DNA of 64,000 nt from Liminaster sp017519885 (GCA_017519885.1 JAFWRO010000001.1:1-64000), one strand, 5' to 3'; positions 1 to 8,223 are shown, numbered from the stretch's first letter. Notes: generated by a model from the sequence alone, not told the origin. Numbers and translations: made by a program.

Positions 1-201
1 CCATGCCGAGAGCGGGGAGATGACGACATTGGTAGGTTCGTCGGCTTTCGAAGAATGCTTTTCGAACCCTTGATAAAGGTCGAACGAGAACTGCTGATAT
101 GCAGCAGAGCAATCGGCTACCGTTTTTTCTGTGCCGTCGGACAGGTTAGCTCCTATCGCACTGGCAGAGATAAGGGAAAGAAACAAAAGAACTGGTTTCA
201 T
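1..201 (-). CDS. Serpin family protease inhibitor, N-terminal part (cut by window edge)
   Basis: Only the first 67 codons lie in the window. The ATG is at 201 and the frame stays open to base 1. The protein starts with a typical Sec signal (Lys, then a VLLFLSLISASAIG core) and continues to NVVISPLSAW, which matches the conserved serpin N-terminal stretch N-(I/V)-x-(I/F)-SPLS. Serpins are suicide inhibitors of serine or cysteine proteases; an exported one would act in the periplasm or outside the cell, plausibly against host or self proteases. The reactive-centre loop is outside the window, so the target class cannot be read. The family call rests on one short motif plus the surrounding helix A-like segment (AAYQQFSFDLYQGF). 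Confidence 0.72.
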   Translation of the reverse strand, partial: MKPVLLFLSLISASAIGANLSDGTEKTVADCSAAYQQFSFDLYQGFEKHSSKADEPTNVVISPLSAW

Positions 202-225
202 AATGATGTTACTAAAGGGTTAGAC

Positions 226-251
226 ATCTTTACCAAGACGTGGTAAAGATA
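226..251 (-). promoter_or_regulatory. Inverted repeat overlapping the probable serpin promoter
   Basis: ATCTTTACCA (226-235) and TGGTAAAGAT (241-250) form a perfect 10-bp dyad around a 5-nt centre. On the minus strand the outer arm contains TATCTTTA (251-244), one base from the Bacteroidetes -7 box TAnnTTTG, 43 nt upstream of the serpin ATG. A dyad over the -7 box suggests an operator, but it could also be a small hairpin in the leader. Confidence 0.35.
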
Positions 252-670
252 CTAAATAAATCTGAAAAAACCACATCTTTTGGTGGAATATTTAAAATAA
301 AGGACACTTTTAACCATTATTTTAGGCAAAATCGTTGATTTCTCATTCCTTTTCAGAGGCAAATTGCTTAGTAAAGCAGTAAAGTTAAGGATTTCGGCAG
401 ATATTATTGAAAAACATTGCGATGGTTGGCAAAGCGGCAGGAGGGCCAAGCATTGTAGGTTAATGGGTTGTTATACCAAATGTGAATAATGGGTAAAATC
501 AATCGTGAATTTGGCTATTGCAGTTTGCAAAATTAGGAGAACTGTCTTATTTAACATTTTTTTATGGATTCTTATTTCACCCCTTTTTAGGGTTCATAAT
601 TCAAGGGCTCCACAATTTTTTTCCATTTTGACACCTATTTTTGCCAAAAAAGGGGAGCATAAAGGGGAGC
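252..670. other. Gene-free AT-rich stretch between serpin and ssrA
   Basis: No convincing coding frame, RNA or mobile-element end was found. The only structure noted is a 13-bp direct repeat, AAAGGGGAGCATA, at about 648-674 just beyond the ssrA terminator. The 3' side of tmRNA genes is a common integration site, but no integrase or duplicated tmRNA tail is visible. Confidence 0.5.
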
Positions 671-712
671 ATAAAAGAAAAATCCTACGCAGAACGGATT
701 CTACGTAGGATT
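671..712 (-). terminator. Intrinsic terminator of ssrA
   Basis: Reading the minus strand, AATCCTACG (712-704) and CGTAGGATT (689-681) form a perfect 9-bp stem with a 14-nt loop, followed by TTTCTTTTAT. It lies 5 nt beyond the tmRNA discriminator base. Confidence 0.8.
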
Positions 713-716
713 GTTG

Positions 717-1111
717 TGGAGCTGGAGGGGTTCGAACCCTCGTCCAAACAGGGGGTATCGGCGCTTTCTACATGCTTATTCCAGCCTGGATTGTCGGGTG
801 TCGCCAAGACCTGGACCACCAAGCGGCACCTTAGCCTCTAAAGATTTCGCCAGAGCCGCGAGGCAGACCCTGACTAGTCCCGATTTACCTGCACCACCGG
901 TTCCTCAGTCTCGGAACAAGGACCTTGGGGTGATGTCTTGTCAGCCGACCTTGTCAGCCGATTAAGCTTCAATCTACTATACTTCGATTAAGCAGCAAGA
1001 GCGTAGTTATTCTCGCCAATTATATTTTGCCATCGTGGATTATAGTGATAGGTGACATCTCACTGCATGCTTACACAGAGGCCCATCCCGCTGTCAAAGC
1101 CAGTCAGCCCC
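717..1111 (-). ncRNA. ssrA: Transfer-messenger RNA (tmRNA)
   Basis: tmRNA rescues stalled ribosomes and tags the nascent peptide for proteolysis. The minus strand begins GGGGCTGAC at 1111 and ends with a T-arm (GGTTCGAACC) and acceptor strand CAGCTCC-A at 717, pairing as the alanyl tRNA-like domain. The resume frame encodes GENNYALAA followed by TAA at about 1015-986; this tag is of the Prevotella type. The genomic sequence after the discriminator is CAA, so the terminal CCA is apparently added by nucleotidyltransferase. A strong promoter precedes it and a terminator follows. Confidence 0.96.
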
Positions 1112-1124
1112 AGTTTTGAGGGTG

Positions 1125-1156
1125 CAAAGATAAGACATATTTTCAAAAAATGCAAA
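1125..1156 (-). promoter_or_regulatory. Promoter of ssrA (TTTG-N20-TATCTTTG)
   Basis: On the minus strand TTTG (1156-1153) is followed after exactly 20 nt by TATCTTTG (1132-1125), the Bacteroidetes housekeeping -33/-7 pair. The -7 box ends 14 nt before the mature tmRNA 5' end. Confidence 0.8.
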
Positions 1157-1234
1157 TTGTAGGTTGATAATTTTCAAAAAATGTTGAAGAAATAGTAACT
1201 TTCGGTGAAATTATTGCCGATTTTGGGTGTGAAA

Positions 1235-1266
1235 TTAGGATAATTGGAGAAAAATCACTACCTTTG
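1235..1266 (+). promoter_or_regulatory. Probable promoter of the polyene-type gene run
   Basis: TTAG (1235-1238), 20 nt, then TACCTTTG (1259-1266), 38 nt ahead of the ketosynthase ATG. The -7 box is perfect and the -33 has one mismatch. Confidence 0.65.
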
Positions 1267-1304
1267 CGGCGCAAAATTTTCGAATTATAGGATCTTTAAT
1301 TGAA

Positions 1305-2531
1305 ATGAATAATAGAGTAGTTATAACAGGCATGGGTATTTGGTCCTGCCTTGGCTATGATCTTGACACAGTACGCGAAGCGCTCTATAACGGCAAATCA
1401 GGTATTGTTTTCGACCAGACTCGCAAGGATATGGGATTCCGTTCGGCTTTGACGGCCTTCGTTGAGAAACCCGATCTGAAGAAGCTCATTCCCCGCAATC
1501 AACGACAGTTCATGCCCGAGGAGGCACAGTACGCTTATTGTTCCACCCGCCAGGCTCTGGAGCAGGCTGGCATCACCCAGGAATTCCTCGACCAGCACGA
1601 GGTGGGCATCCTCTTTGGCAACGACTCCGTGGCTCAGGCCACCTACAAGGCCGTGAGCAAGATTTACGAATACAAGGATACGGCAGCATGCGGCTCGGGC
1701 TCGATCTTCCAGTCGATGAACTCGACGGTGACGATGAACCTTGCCACTTTGTTCCACCTGCGCGGCATCAACCTGACCACATCGGGTGCCTGCGCTTCGG
1801 GCAGCCACGCCCTGGGTCTTGCCTACCTCCTCATCAAGGATGGTCTGCAGGACTGCATCATCGCCGGTGGCGCACAGGAGGTGAATCCCGAATCGGTGGG
1901 TTCATTCGACGGCATCCAGGCTTTCTCGACCCGTGAGGATGAGCCTACGAAGGCCAGCCGCCCATTCGACAAGAACCGCGACGGACTGGTGCCTGGTGGC
2001 GGCGCTGCCACACTGATTGTCGAGAGCCTTGAGCACGCCCTGGCACGCGGTGCACAGCCTATTGCCGAGATCATCGGCTGGGGCTTCAGCGGCAACGGCG
2101 ACCACATCTCGACCCCCAACGTGGCTGGCCCACAGCGTTCGCTGGAGCTGGCATTGAAGAGCGCTGGTGTGGATGTACATGAGATCGGTTATGTGAACGC
2201 ACACGCCACTTCGACCCACGCTGGCGACGGACGCGAGGCCATGGCAATTGCCAACGTCTTCGGCGACTACAAGGTGCCCGTGACTTCGACCAAGGGTCAG
2301 ACCGGACATGAGATGTGGATGGCAGGTGCATCGGAGGCCATCTATTCGATCCTGATGATGAAGAACAACTTCATCGCCGGTTCGCTCAACTTCGAGGAGC
2401 CCGACGAGGAGACGGCCTGCATCAACGTGATCGCCAAGACACAGGAGGCCCACTTCGACATGTTCCTGAGCAACAGCTTCGGATTCGGTGGAACCAATTC
2501 AACCTTGATAATCAAGGATTACAAGGGTTGA
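1305..2531 (+). CDS. Beta-ketoacyl-ACP synthase (KAS II/FabF-like)
   Basis: A 408-residue thiolase-fold condensing enzyme extending an ACP-bound acyl chain by decarboxylative Claisen condensation. The catalytic triad is intact: Cys163 in TTSGACASGSHA, His300 in NAHATSTHAGD and His335 in TKGQTGHEMW. It opens a co-directional run with an ACP, two dehydratases, a ketoreductase, an MMPL exporter and a thioesterase. Established Bacteroidetes aryl polyene/flexirubin clusters have this set, so it is more likely a polyene-specific ketosynthase than the housekeeping FabF. No partner chain-length-factor ketosynthase is in the window. A 10-bp tandem repeat begins at its last codons. Confidence 0.85.
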   Translation: MNNRVVITGMGIWSCLGYDLDTVREALYNGKSGIVFDQTRKDMGFRSALTAFVEKPDLKKLIPRNQRQFMPEEAQYAYCSTRQALEQAGITQEFLDQHEVGILFGNDSVAQATYKAVSKIYEYKDTAACGSGSIFQSMNSTVTMNLATLFHLRGINLTTSGACASGSHALGLAYLLIKDGLQDCIIAGGAQEVNPESVGSFDGIQAFSTREDEPTKASRPFDKNRDGLVPGGGAATLIVESLEHALARGAQPIAEIIGWGFSGNGDHISTPNVAGPQRSLELALKSAGVDVHEIGYVNAHATSTHAGDGREAMAIANVFGDYKVPVTSTKGQTGHEMWMAGASEAIYSILMMKNNFIAGSLNFEEPDEETACINVIAKTQEAHFDMFLSNSFGFGGTNSTLIIKDYKG

Positions 2532-2580
2532 GAAGGGATTCTAAGGGATAATTAAGGATTTTAAGGGATTTTTAGGGACG
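2523..2580. repeat. 10-bp tandem repeat AAGGGATTNT, about six copies
   Basis: Consecutive units AAGGGTTGAG, AAGGGATTCT, AAGGGATAAT, TAAGGATTTT, AAGGGATTTT and TAGGGACG run from the ketosynthase stop codon into the gap. The same core appears in direct and inverted form upstream of the MMPL gene (3868-3991). Confidence 0.75.
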
Positions 2581-2696
2581 GATGTTTCTTGGGTCCCGGA
2601 TCTATAATCCTGATGTTCTTTTCCCCAAAGCCCTATTCTTAAAGACAAAGTGAATTATTAACAAAGAAATAAGAAATTTTAAAAGTATAGAAAAGT

Positions 2697-2936
2697 ATGA
2701 CACGTGAAGAAATTATCGATCAGGTAAAGGAAGTCCTCGCTGAGGAATTTGAGGTAGAACAGGACGTCATGACCGACGACGCCAACATCAAGGATACCCT
2801 TGAGCTTGACAGCCTTTCGCTCGTTGACCTCGTTGCAGTAATTGAGCACACCTTCAAGGTGAAGATTCCTGCTGCCGACCTCCCAACCGTCAAGACTTTC
2901 ACTCAGCTCTACGACTACATTGAGAGCCACCTCTAA
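2697..2936 (+). CDS. Acyl carrier protein
   Basis: A 79-residue acidic four-helix carrier protein. Ser39 in the LELDSLSLVDLV motif is the phosphopantetheine attachment site. The start at 2697 gives a normal-length ACP. It carries the growing chain for the neighbouring ketosynthase, ketoreductase and dehydratases. Its location inside this run, and not next to a housekeeping fabF/fabD set, argues for a dedicated pathway ACP. It is followed at once by a strong hairpin terminator. Confidence 0.9.
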   Translation: MTREEIIDQVKEVLAEEFEVEQDVMTDDANIKDTLELDSLSLVDLVAVIEHTFKVKIPAADLPTVKTFTQLYDYIESHL

Positions 2937-2958
2937 TCGAGGATATTCGAAAGAAAAC

Positions 2959-3000
2959 AGCGCCCTGCGGACCCTTCAATGGTGCGCGGGGCGTTTTTTT
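2959..3000 (+). terminator. Hairpin terminator inside the operon, after the ACP gene
   Basis: AGCGCCCTGCG (2959-2969) pairs with CGCGGGGCGTT (2985-2995), an 11-bp stem with two G-T wobbles, followed by a run of T to 3000. It lies between acp and the next co-directional gene, so it may boost ACP transcript over downstream genes. Confidence 0.75.
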
Positions 3001-3026
3001 ACTCCTCTCTTTTACCCTTAAAGATT

Positions 3027-3452
3027 ATGCTGTATCAAGGAGAAGATATCAAGAAACTCATCCCACAACGCGACCCCATCATGATGGTCGATGCGCTGGT
3101 AAGTGCCGAAGGTGATGTCTGCAGGACCGAACTTGGTGTGCGCGAAAGCAATTTCTTCATCGAGGACGACCAACTGATGTCGGAGCCCGGTCTCATCGAG
3201 CACATTGCACAGTCGGCAAGCGCCTTTGCAGGCTATCGGTGCGTGGTGAAGGGCGAACCTGCCCCCGTGGGATATATCGGCGAGGTCAAGAAGTTCCACT
3301 GCTATCGCCGCCCCGCCATCGGTGACGTGCTCTGCACCACCATCACCATGGGTGCCGAAGTCAATGGCATCACCATCATCACTGGCGAAACGACCGTGAA
3401 CGGAGAAGTGGTGGCCGACACACAGATGAAGATCTTTACGGCCGACGAATAA
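3027..3452 (+). CDS. 3-hydroxyacyl-ACP dehydratase-like hotdog protein (first copy)
   Basis: About 141 residues from the ATG at 3027, giving MLYQGEDIKKLIPQRDPIMM. An upstream in-frame start at 2979 lies inside the ACP terminator hairpin and is unlikely. The N-terminal IPQRDPIMMVD and central EPGLIEHIAQSASA segments match the FabZ/FabA hotdog family, where PGvliiEamAQ holds the catalytic acid. The HFP histidine loop typical of FabZ is not seen, resembling the ApeP-type dehydratase of aryl polyene clusters. It probably works with the second hotdog protein directly downstream to form the trans double bonds. Confidence 0.75.
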   Translation: MLYQGEDIKKLIPQRDPIMMVDALVSAEGDVCRTELGVRESNFFIEDDQLMSEPGLIEHIAQSASAFAGYRCVVKGEPAPVGYIGEVKKFHCYRRPAIGDVLCTTITMGAEVNGITIITGETTVNGEVVADTQMKIFTADE

Positions 3453-3481
3453 GGCAAAACGAACGCATAACATCGAAAACT

Positions 3482-3868
3482 ATGCTACTAAAGGATAAAT
3501 TTTACAGGGTGCAGCAGGAAAATGTCCTGAATCCCCTTCATGGCGTCTATCTGATTGCCTTGCTTCCCGATGCCGACGTCTATCGCGGACATTTCCCCCA
3601 CAAGGCGGTGTGCCCGGGCGTGTGCAACATCGAGACTATCCGCGAATGTGCTGAGATGCTTACAGGCAAGAAACTCTTCATGAAGACCATCAAGCAATGC
3701 CGCCTTACGTCAGTGGCCACCCCGCAGGTGTGCCCCTTGCTCGACGTCGATGTGATGCTGACTCCCAACCAGGACAGTTCGGCTTACATCATCCAGGCAC
3801 GTATCGCCGATGCCGAGACTACCTATATGGAACTGAAGGGAGAGTTTTCAATTAATATGGATAAATAG
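3482..3868 (+). CDS. 3-hydroxyacyl-ACP dehydratase, FabZ/ApeI-like hotdog protein (second copy)
   Basis: A 128-residue single hotdog protein. YRGHFPHKAVCPGVCNIETIRE contains the HFP histidine loop (His37) and the downstream acidic helix of FabZ-type dehydratases, split here as HFP and IETIRE. It would dehydrate 3-hydroxyacyl-ACP to the trans-2-enoyl form. It starts 29 bp after the first hotdog gene and is co-transcribed with it. The two may form a heteromeric dehydratase as described for ApeI/ApeP; that pairing is inference from family knowledge. Tandem 10-bp repeats begin at its stop codon. Confidence 0.75.
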   Translation: MLLKDKFYRVQQENVLNPLHGVYLIALLPDADVYRGHFPHKAVCPGVCNIETIRECAEMLTGKKLFMKTIKQCRLTSVATPQVCPLLDVDVMLTPNQDSSAYIIQARIADAETTYMELKGEFSINMDK

Positions 3869-3991
3869 GGATATTAAGGGATATTTGGGGATATTAAAGG
3901 ATATTAAGGGACATTACCTTTGTCTTTTGAGAATGAGACCCAAGAGAGATTTGTCCCTTCTAATCCCTTAAAATCCCTAAGAATCCCTAAG
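3868..3991. repeat. 10-bp repeats in direct and inverted blocks around a promoter-like box
   Basis: Five units of about ATATTAAGGG (3868-3916) are followed 45 bp later by three units of the inverse type (AATCCCTTAA, AATCCCTAAG, AATCCCTAAG; 3962-3991). The two blocks can pair. Between them is TACCTTTG (3915-3922), a perfect -7 box without a recognisable -33 element, possibly a secondary promoter for the MMPL gene. Confidence 0.65.
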
Positions 3992-4006
3992 AATCTTTTT
4001 ATAATA

Positions 4007-6511
4007 ATGACAAACTTTTTCATTAGAATATATCATTTCTTCGACAAGCACAGGGTGGTGTGGGTTGCACTGTGGGCCTTTCTGCTGTGTTTCTTCGGCT
4101 ATTTTTCGACCAAGATCTACCTTGAGGAGGATATTGCACGCCTGCTGCCATCGTCGAGGAACGAGGACGGAAGCATCAAGCTCGCCTTCTCGAGCCTGAG
4201 GATCAAGGACAAGACGTTCATCATCTTCCACGACCGCGAGGGCATCGGCGTGGATTCGCTCTGCAACGTGGTGGATGCCTTCTGCGACTCAATACAGGCG
4301 CGTGACAATCAGCGCTCCGAGAACATGCGCACCATTGGCAACCTCTTCAGCCAGGTGCACACCGACGACATCATGTTCGAGGGCATCGACTACATGATGG
4401 AGCATCTGCCCAACTACATCGACACTTCGGCCTACGCGGGCTTTGACACGCTGCAGACCGAGGCACACATTCTGAAGCAACTGCAGGAGAACAAGGCGCA
4501 GTCCACTTCGCTCATCGGCGAGGCCTTCCCCGAGTTGCTGCAGATCGACCCCATCGGAATGCGTTATGTGCTGATGGACAAGATGAAGGGGCTGATGAAT
4601 GCGGGCGGAAGTTACTCGATCGTCAACCAGCATCTTTTCGTGCCCGATTCGACCGTGGCTGCCGTGGTCATCACACCAAGGTTTGCCAGCACTGACTCGG
4701 GCAACGGCGCCATCCTCTTCCAGTGGATGAACGAATATATCGAGCAATTTGAGACCATCGCCCCAGGCGTGAAGATCGGTTATCACGGTTCGCCTGCCAA
4801 TGGTGCCTATAACTCGTGGACGCTGAAGAAGGACATCAAGAACAACATCATGTGGTCGCTGATCATCGTGCTGCTGGTCATCTTCCTGTGCTTCCGCAAC
4901 TGGAATACCATCCCGCTCCTGCTGTTGCCCGTCGCCTTCGGCACGGTGTTCGGCCTGGCGATGATGTACTTCATCAAGGGACAGTTCTCGCTGCTTGCCT
5001 TGGGCATCGGCGCCATCGTGCTGGGTGTGGCCTTGAGCTACGTGCTGCACGTCATCACCCACTACAAGTATGTGGGCGACCCGGTACAGGTGCTCAAGGA
5101 CCAGGTGAAGCCCGTCCTGATGGGCTGCATCACCACCATCGGTTCGTTCCTGGGTCTGATCTTTATCCAGACGGACCTGCTGCAAGACTTCGGTCTGTTT
5201 GCCACCTTTGCCATCGTGGGTACTACGGTGTTCTCGCTGGCGTTCCTGCCACCATTCTTCAACGAAAGGAAGAACAAGCTGAACCGCCACGCGTTCAAGG
5301 TAATCGACCGCATCAATGCCTTTCCCATCGACCGCAACAAGCCTCTGCTGGCCATCATCGCTGTGCTGACCGTCGTTTGCGTAGCTTATTATCTCATTGG
5401 AGGCACGAACTTCGATGCCGACATGCGTAACCTGGGCTATTGGCCCAAGAACCTTGCCGAGACCGAGGCGCTGGTGCGTGAGAAGACCGATTCGGGCGAC
5501 CGTCACCAGTATTTTGCTGCCAGTGGTGCAACGATGGAGGAGGCCATCGAGAACTTCTCGCTTATGGCCGAGAAACTCGATTCGCTGCAGGAGGAGGGCC
5601 TCGTGACCAAATATACCCACACGTCGGAACTCTTCATTCCCAAGCGTGTGCAGCAGGAGCGCATCGACGCCTGGCACAACTATTGGACCGAGGAGCGCCT
5701 TGCCAACGTGCGTGCGCTGATCAACAAATGTGCTCCCAAGGCTGGCGTCAATGCTGCGGCCTTCGAACCCTTCTTTGTGGCTGCTACACGTGACTACGAA
5801 CCCGATGCTCTCTACGAGCAGGAGTTCATCCCCGAGGGATATCGCACCACACTGATGGAGCAGACCTACGACGGGTCGTACCTCTGCTTCTCGACTGTCT
5901 ACTGCGAGAACGACTCGGTGCGTAGCGACTCGACCGACTATCACCGCATCTGCGATGCCGTGGCCAACGAGCCCAACCTGATGGTGCTCGACACCTACTA
6001 TTATGCACAGGACACCTTGCGCCAGCTGGGACAGGACTTCAATGTGCTGCAGTGGGTTTCGATGGCCTTCGTGCTCCTGGTGCTGCTGATTTCGTTCCGC
6101 TTCAATCTGAAGAACTCGCTGCTCTGCTTCCTGCCCATCGTCATCTCGTGGATCATCGTGCTTGGTGCGATGAACATCTTCGGTATACGGTTCAACCTGA
6201 TCAACATCATCATCTCGACGTTCATCTTCGGCATCGGTGTCGATTATTCGATCTTCGTGATGAACGGACTGATCGGAAAGGGAGGAGCCGACACGCGGCA
6301 TAACAAGCTGCTCGCCTATCACAAGACGGCCATCCTCTTCTCGGCCCTGGCACTGATCGTGACCGTAGGTTCGATGAACTTTGCCGTGCATCCTGCCATC
6401 AGGTCGGTGGGCTTTGCCACACTTGTCGGCATGATTGCTGCCGTGCTATTTGCCTATGTGGTGGAGCCGTTCCTGTATAGGCTGCTTTCGAAGAAAGGGG
6501 AGAAGGAATAA
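4007..6511 (+). CDS. MMPL/RND-family transporter, probable polyene lipid exporter
   Basis: About 834 residues from the ATG at 4007; an earlier in-frame ATG at 3920 would translate the repeat block and is unlikely. The layout is RND-like: one N-terminal membrane helix, a large periplasmic loop, five or six helices from about residue 265 (IMWSLIIVLLVIFLCFRNW onward), a second periplasmic loop, then a second helical bundle including GVDYSIFVMN, a conserved MMPL signature. Transporters of this type sit in aryl polyene clusters and are thought to move the lipid-linked product across the inner membrane, here probably handing it to the LolA-like protein encoded downstream. Confidence 0.85.
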   Translation: MTNFFIRIYHFFDKHRVVWVALWAFLLCFFGYFSTKIYLEEDIARLLPSSRNEDGSIKLAFSSLRIKDKTFIIFHDREGIGVDSLCNVVDAFCDSIQARDNQRSENMRTIGNLFSQVHTDDIMFEGIDYMMEHLPNYIDTSAYAGFDTLQTEAHILKQLQENKAQSTSLIGEAFPELLQIDPIGMRYVLMDKMKGLMNAGGSYSIVNQHLFVPDSTVAAVVITPRFASTDSGNGAILFQWMNEYIEQFETIAPGVKIGYHGSPANGAYNSWTLKKDIKNNIMWSLIIVLLVIFLCFRNWNTIPLLLLPVAFGTVFGLAMMYFIKGQFSLLALGIGAIVLGVALSYVLHVITHYKYVGDPVQVLKDQVKPVLMGCITTIGSFLGLIFIQTDLLQDFGLFATFAIVGTTVFSLAFLPPFFNERKNKLNRHAFKVIDRINAFPIDRNKPLLAIIAVLTVVCVAYYLIGGTNFDADMRNLGYWPKNLAETEALVREKTDSGDRHQYFAASGATMEEAIENFSLMAEKLDSLQEEGLVTKYTHTSELFIPKRVQQERIDAWHNYWTEERLANVRALINKCAPKAGVNAAAFEPFFVAATRDYEPDALYEQEFIPEGYRTTLMEQTYDGSYLCFSTVYCENDSVRSDSTDYHRICDAVANEPNLMVLDTYYYAQDTLRQLGQDFNVLQWVSMAFVLLVLLISFRFNLKNSLLCFLPIVISWIIVLGAMNIFGIRFNLINIIISTFIFGIGVDYSIFVMNGLIGKGGADTRHNKLLAYHKTAILFSALALIVTVGSMNFAVHPAIRSVGFATLVGMIAAVLFAYVVEPFLYRLLSKKGEKE

Positions 6512-6514
6512 GAG

Positions 6515-6583
6515 GCAGCCAAGCTTGGCTGCTGACGAAACAAACGGGGTAAGAAGGGATAAGACGCAGCCAAGCTTGGCTGC
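6515..6583. repeat. Two copies of an 18-bp perfect palindrome, 51 bp apart
   Basis: GCAGCCAAGCTTGGCTGC occurs at 6515-6532 and 6566-6583, each followed by TGAC(A/G)AAA(A)ACAAACGGG. Both copies lie in the gap between the MMPL and FAD oxidoreductase genes. Related palindromes follow the oxidoreductase gene. Confidence 0.9.
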
Positions 6584-6619
6584 TGACAAAAACAAACGGG
6601 ATAAAGAAAGGATAAGGAT

Positions 6620-8098
6620 ATGAAATATGATGTTGTCATAGTTGGGTCGGGCCTGGGAGGGCTGGAGTGCGGCTTCATCCTGGCCAAGCGCGGCATGAAG
6701 GTCGTGATATTGGAGCGCCAGCATCAGCCGGGTGGCTGCATGCAGAGCTTCATGCGTCATGGCGAACTGCTCGACACGGGTATGCACTACGTGGGCGGCA
6801 TTGGCGAGGGCGGTTGCCTCTATGCACCGTTCAAGTATATGGGACTGATGGACCTGCCATGGCAGCACCTCGACCCAACGGGTTTCGACCGTGTGACCAT
6901 CGGAGACCGGACGTTCTGCTATGCCGAAGGACACGAAGCCTTTATCGAGACATTGGCTAAGGATTTCCCGAAGGAGCGCGAAGGCTTGGAGAAGTACTGC
7001 AAGGTGATGTGCGAGGTGTGCGATCACCTCTACGATGCCATCCTGCCGCGCGATGAGGTGGACTTCTTCATCCAGTCGCTCTTCGCTTCGAGCACCTACG
7101 ACTTCCTGCACGAGACGTTCCACGATGAGCTGCTGATCAATGTATTGAGCGGTTCGTCGCTCAAGATGGAACTCGCCAAGGATACCTTGCCGCTCTACAA
7201 TTTCGCCCAAGGCAACAATTCGTTCATCCAGGGCTCCTATCGTCTGCGTGGCGACGGAAACCTCATCGTGGACCGACTGATGGAACAGATCAAGGCGATG
7301 GGTGGCGAAGTGATCTGCGATGCCGAAGTCGAGGAACTCATCGAAAAGGATGGACAACTGGTGGCTGCACGCTGCAAGAATGGTGAGATCTACGAAGGCA
7401 GCTACTTCATCAGCAATGCGCATCCTGCCGTCACCGTCGATATGGTGAAGGAATCGACGAAGATGAAGAAGGTCTATAAGAACCGCATCCACAGGCTCGA
7501 GAACACCTATGGTATGTTCACCACTTCGCTCATCATCAAGCCTGGTACGCTGAAGTATTTCAACTGGAACCAGTACATCTATCAGAAGCCCAATGTGTGG
7601 ACCTACTTCAACGAGGATGGACCCGTGCAAGGCTGCCTGATCTCGTGCCGTTGTCCCATCGAGGGCGACGATGCACGCATCCTCGACATCCTCACTCCAT
7701 TGCCGTGGGAGAAGATTTCGCAGTGGGCTGACACGACCGTCGGACATCGCGGCGAGGAATACAAGGCGATGAAGGAACGTCTCTACAACGAGTGCGTGGC
7801 CCTTGCCGAGCGCTTCATCCCCGATCTGCACAACAAGGTGGAGGCACATTACACATCGACGCCTTTGACCTACCGCGACTATACGCTCACTCCCAATGGC
7901 TCGTGCTATGGCGTTCGCAAGGATTATCACAATCCGATGATGACCTTGCTTTCGGCCAAGACGCCTATCCCCAACCTCTTCCTTACGGGTCAGAGCCTGA
8001 CCTTACACGGTTTGCTTGGCGTGACGATGACCTCGCTGTTCACAGTGTCGGAGCTGATCGGTAAGCAGGCGGCTTGGGAGATCACGCAGACGAGGTGA
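6620..8098 (+). CDS. FAD-dependent oxidoreductase, phytoene desaturase/retinol saturase-like
   Basis: A 492-residue flavoprotein with an N-terminal dinucleotide-binding motif (YDVVIVGSGLGGLECG, glycines 9-14) followed by the ERQHQPGG segment typical of CrtI/CrtN and RetSat-like amine-oxidase-fold enzymes. The C-terminus (TPIPNLFLTGQSLTLHGLLGVTMTS) is the usual FAD-contacting end. Family members saturate or desaturate long conjugated chains, which fits a polyene pathway, but the actual reaction cannot be read from the sequence. The gene is bracketed by five copies of one palindrome family, two upstream and three downstream. Confidence 0.8.
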   Translation: MKYDVVIVGSGLGGLECGFILAKRGMKVVILERQHQPGGCMQSFMRHGELLDTGMHYVGGIGEGGCLYAPFKYMGLMDLPWQHLDPTGFDRVTIGDRTFCYAEGHEAFIETLAKDFPKEREGLEKYCKVMCEVCDHLYDAILPRDEVDFFIQSLFASSTYDFLHETFHDELLINVLSGSSLKMELAKDTLPLYNFAQGNNSFIQGSYRLRGDGNLIVDRLMEQIKAMGGEVICDAEVEELIEKDGQLVAARCKNGEIYEGSYFISNAHPAVTVDMVKESTKMKKVYKNRIHRLENTYGMFTTSLIIKPGTLKYFNWNQYIYQKPNVWTYFNEDGPVQGCLISCRCPIEGDDARILDILTPLPWEKISQWADTTVGHRGEEYKAMKERLYNECVALAERFIPDLHNKVEAHYTSTPLTYRDYTLTPNGSCYGVRKDYHNPMMTLLSAKTPIPNLFLTGQSLTLHGLLGVTMTSLFTVSELIGKQAAWEITQTR

Positions 8099-8101
8099 GA
8101 A

Positions 8102-8223
8102 GCAGCCAAACATGGCTGCTGACGGCAACGGTCGGGCCGAGAGAGGAAAAGGGGCAGCCAAACATGGCTGCTGACGGAAACGGACGGGCCGAGAGAGGAA
8201 AAGGGGCAGCCAAACATGGCTGC
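8102..8223. repeat. Three palindromic copies, 52-bp period, downstream of the FAD oxidoreductase
   Basis: GCAGCCAAACATGGCTGC at 8102-8119, 8154-8171 and 8206-8223: arms GCAGCCA/TGGCTGC around AACA, separated by a conserved TGACGGnAACGG(T/A)CGGGCCGAG-type linker. They differ from the two upstream copies only in the central bases (AACA for AGCT). Confidence 0.9.

Noticed and set aside
252..716. Integrated element at the tmRNA 3' end
   Set aside because: No integrase, no second copy of the tmRNA tail and no atypical gene is present within this stretch.
714..800. tRNA gene
   Set aside because: The T-arm and acceptor strand belong to the 3' part of ssrA; no anticodon arm is present.
4289..6391. 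Long antisense frame of 700 codons over the MMPL gene
   Set aside because: It is the reverse shadow of a well-supported transporter; its His/Gln/Asp-rich composition is an artefact of codon bias.
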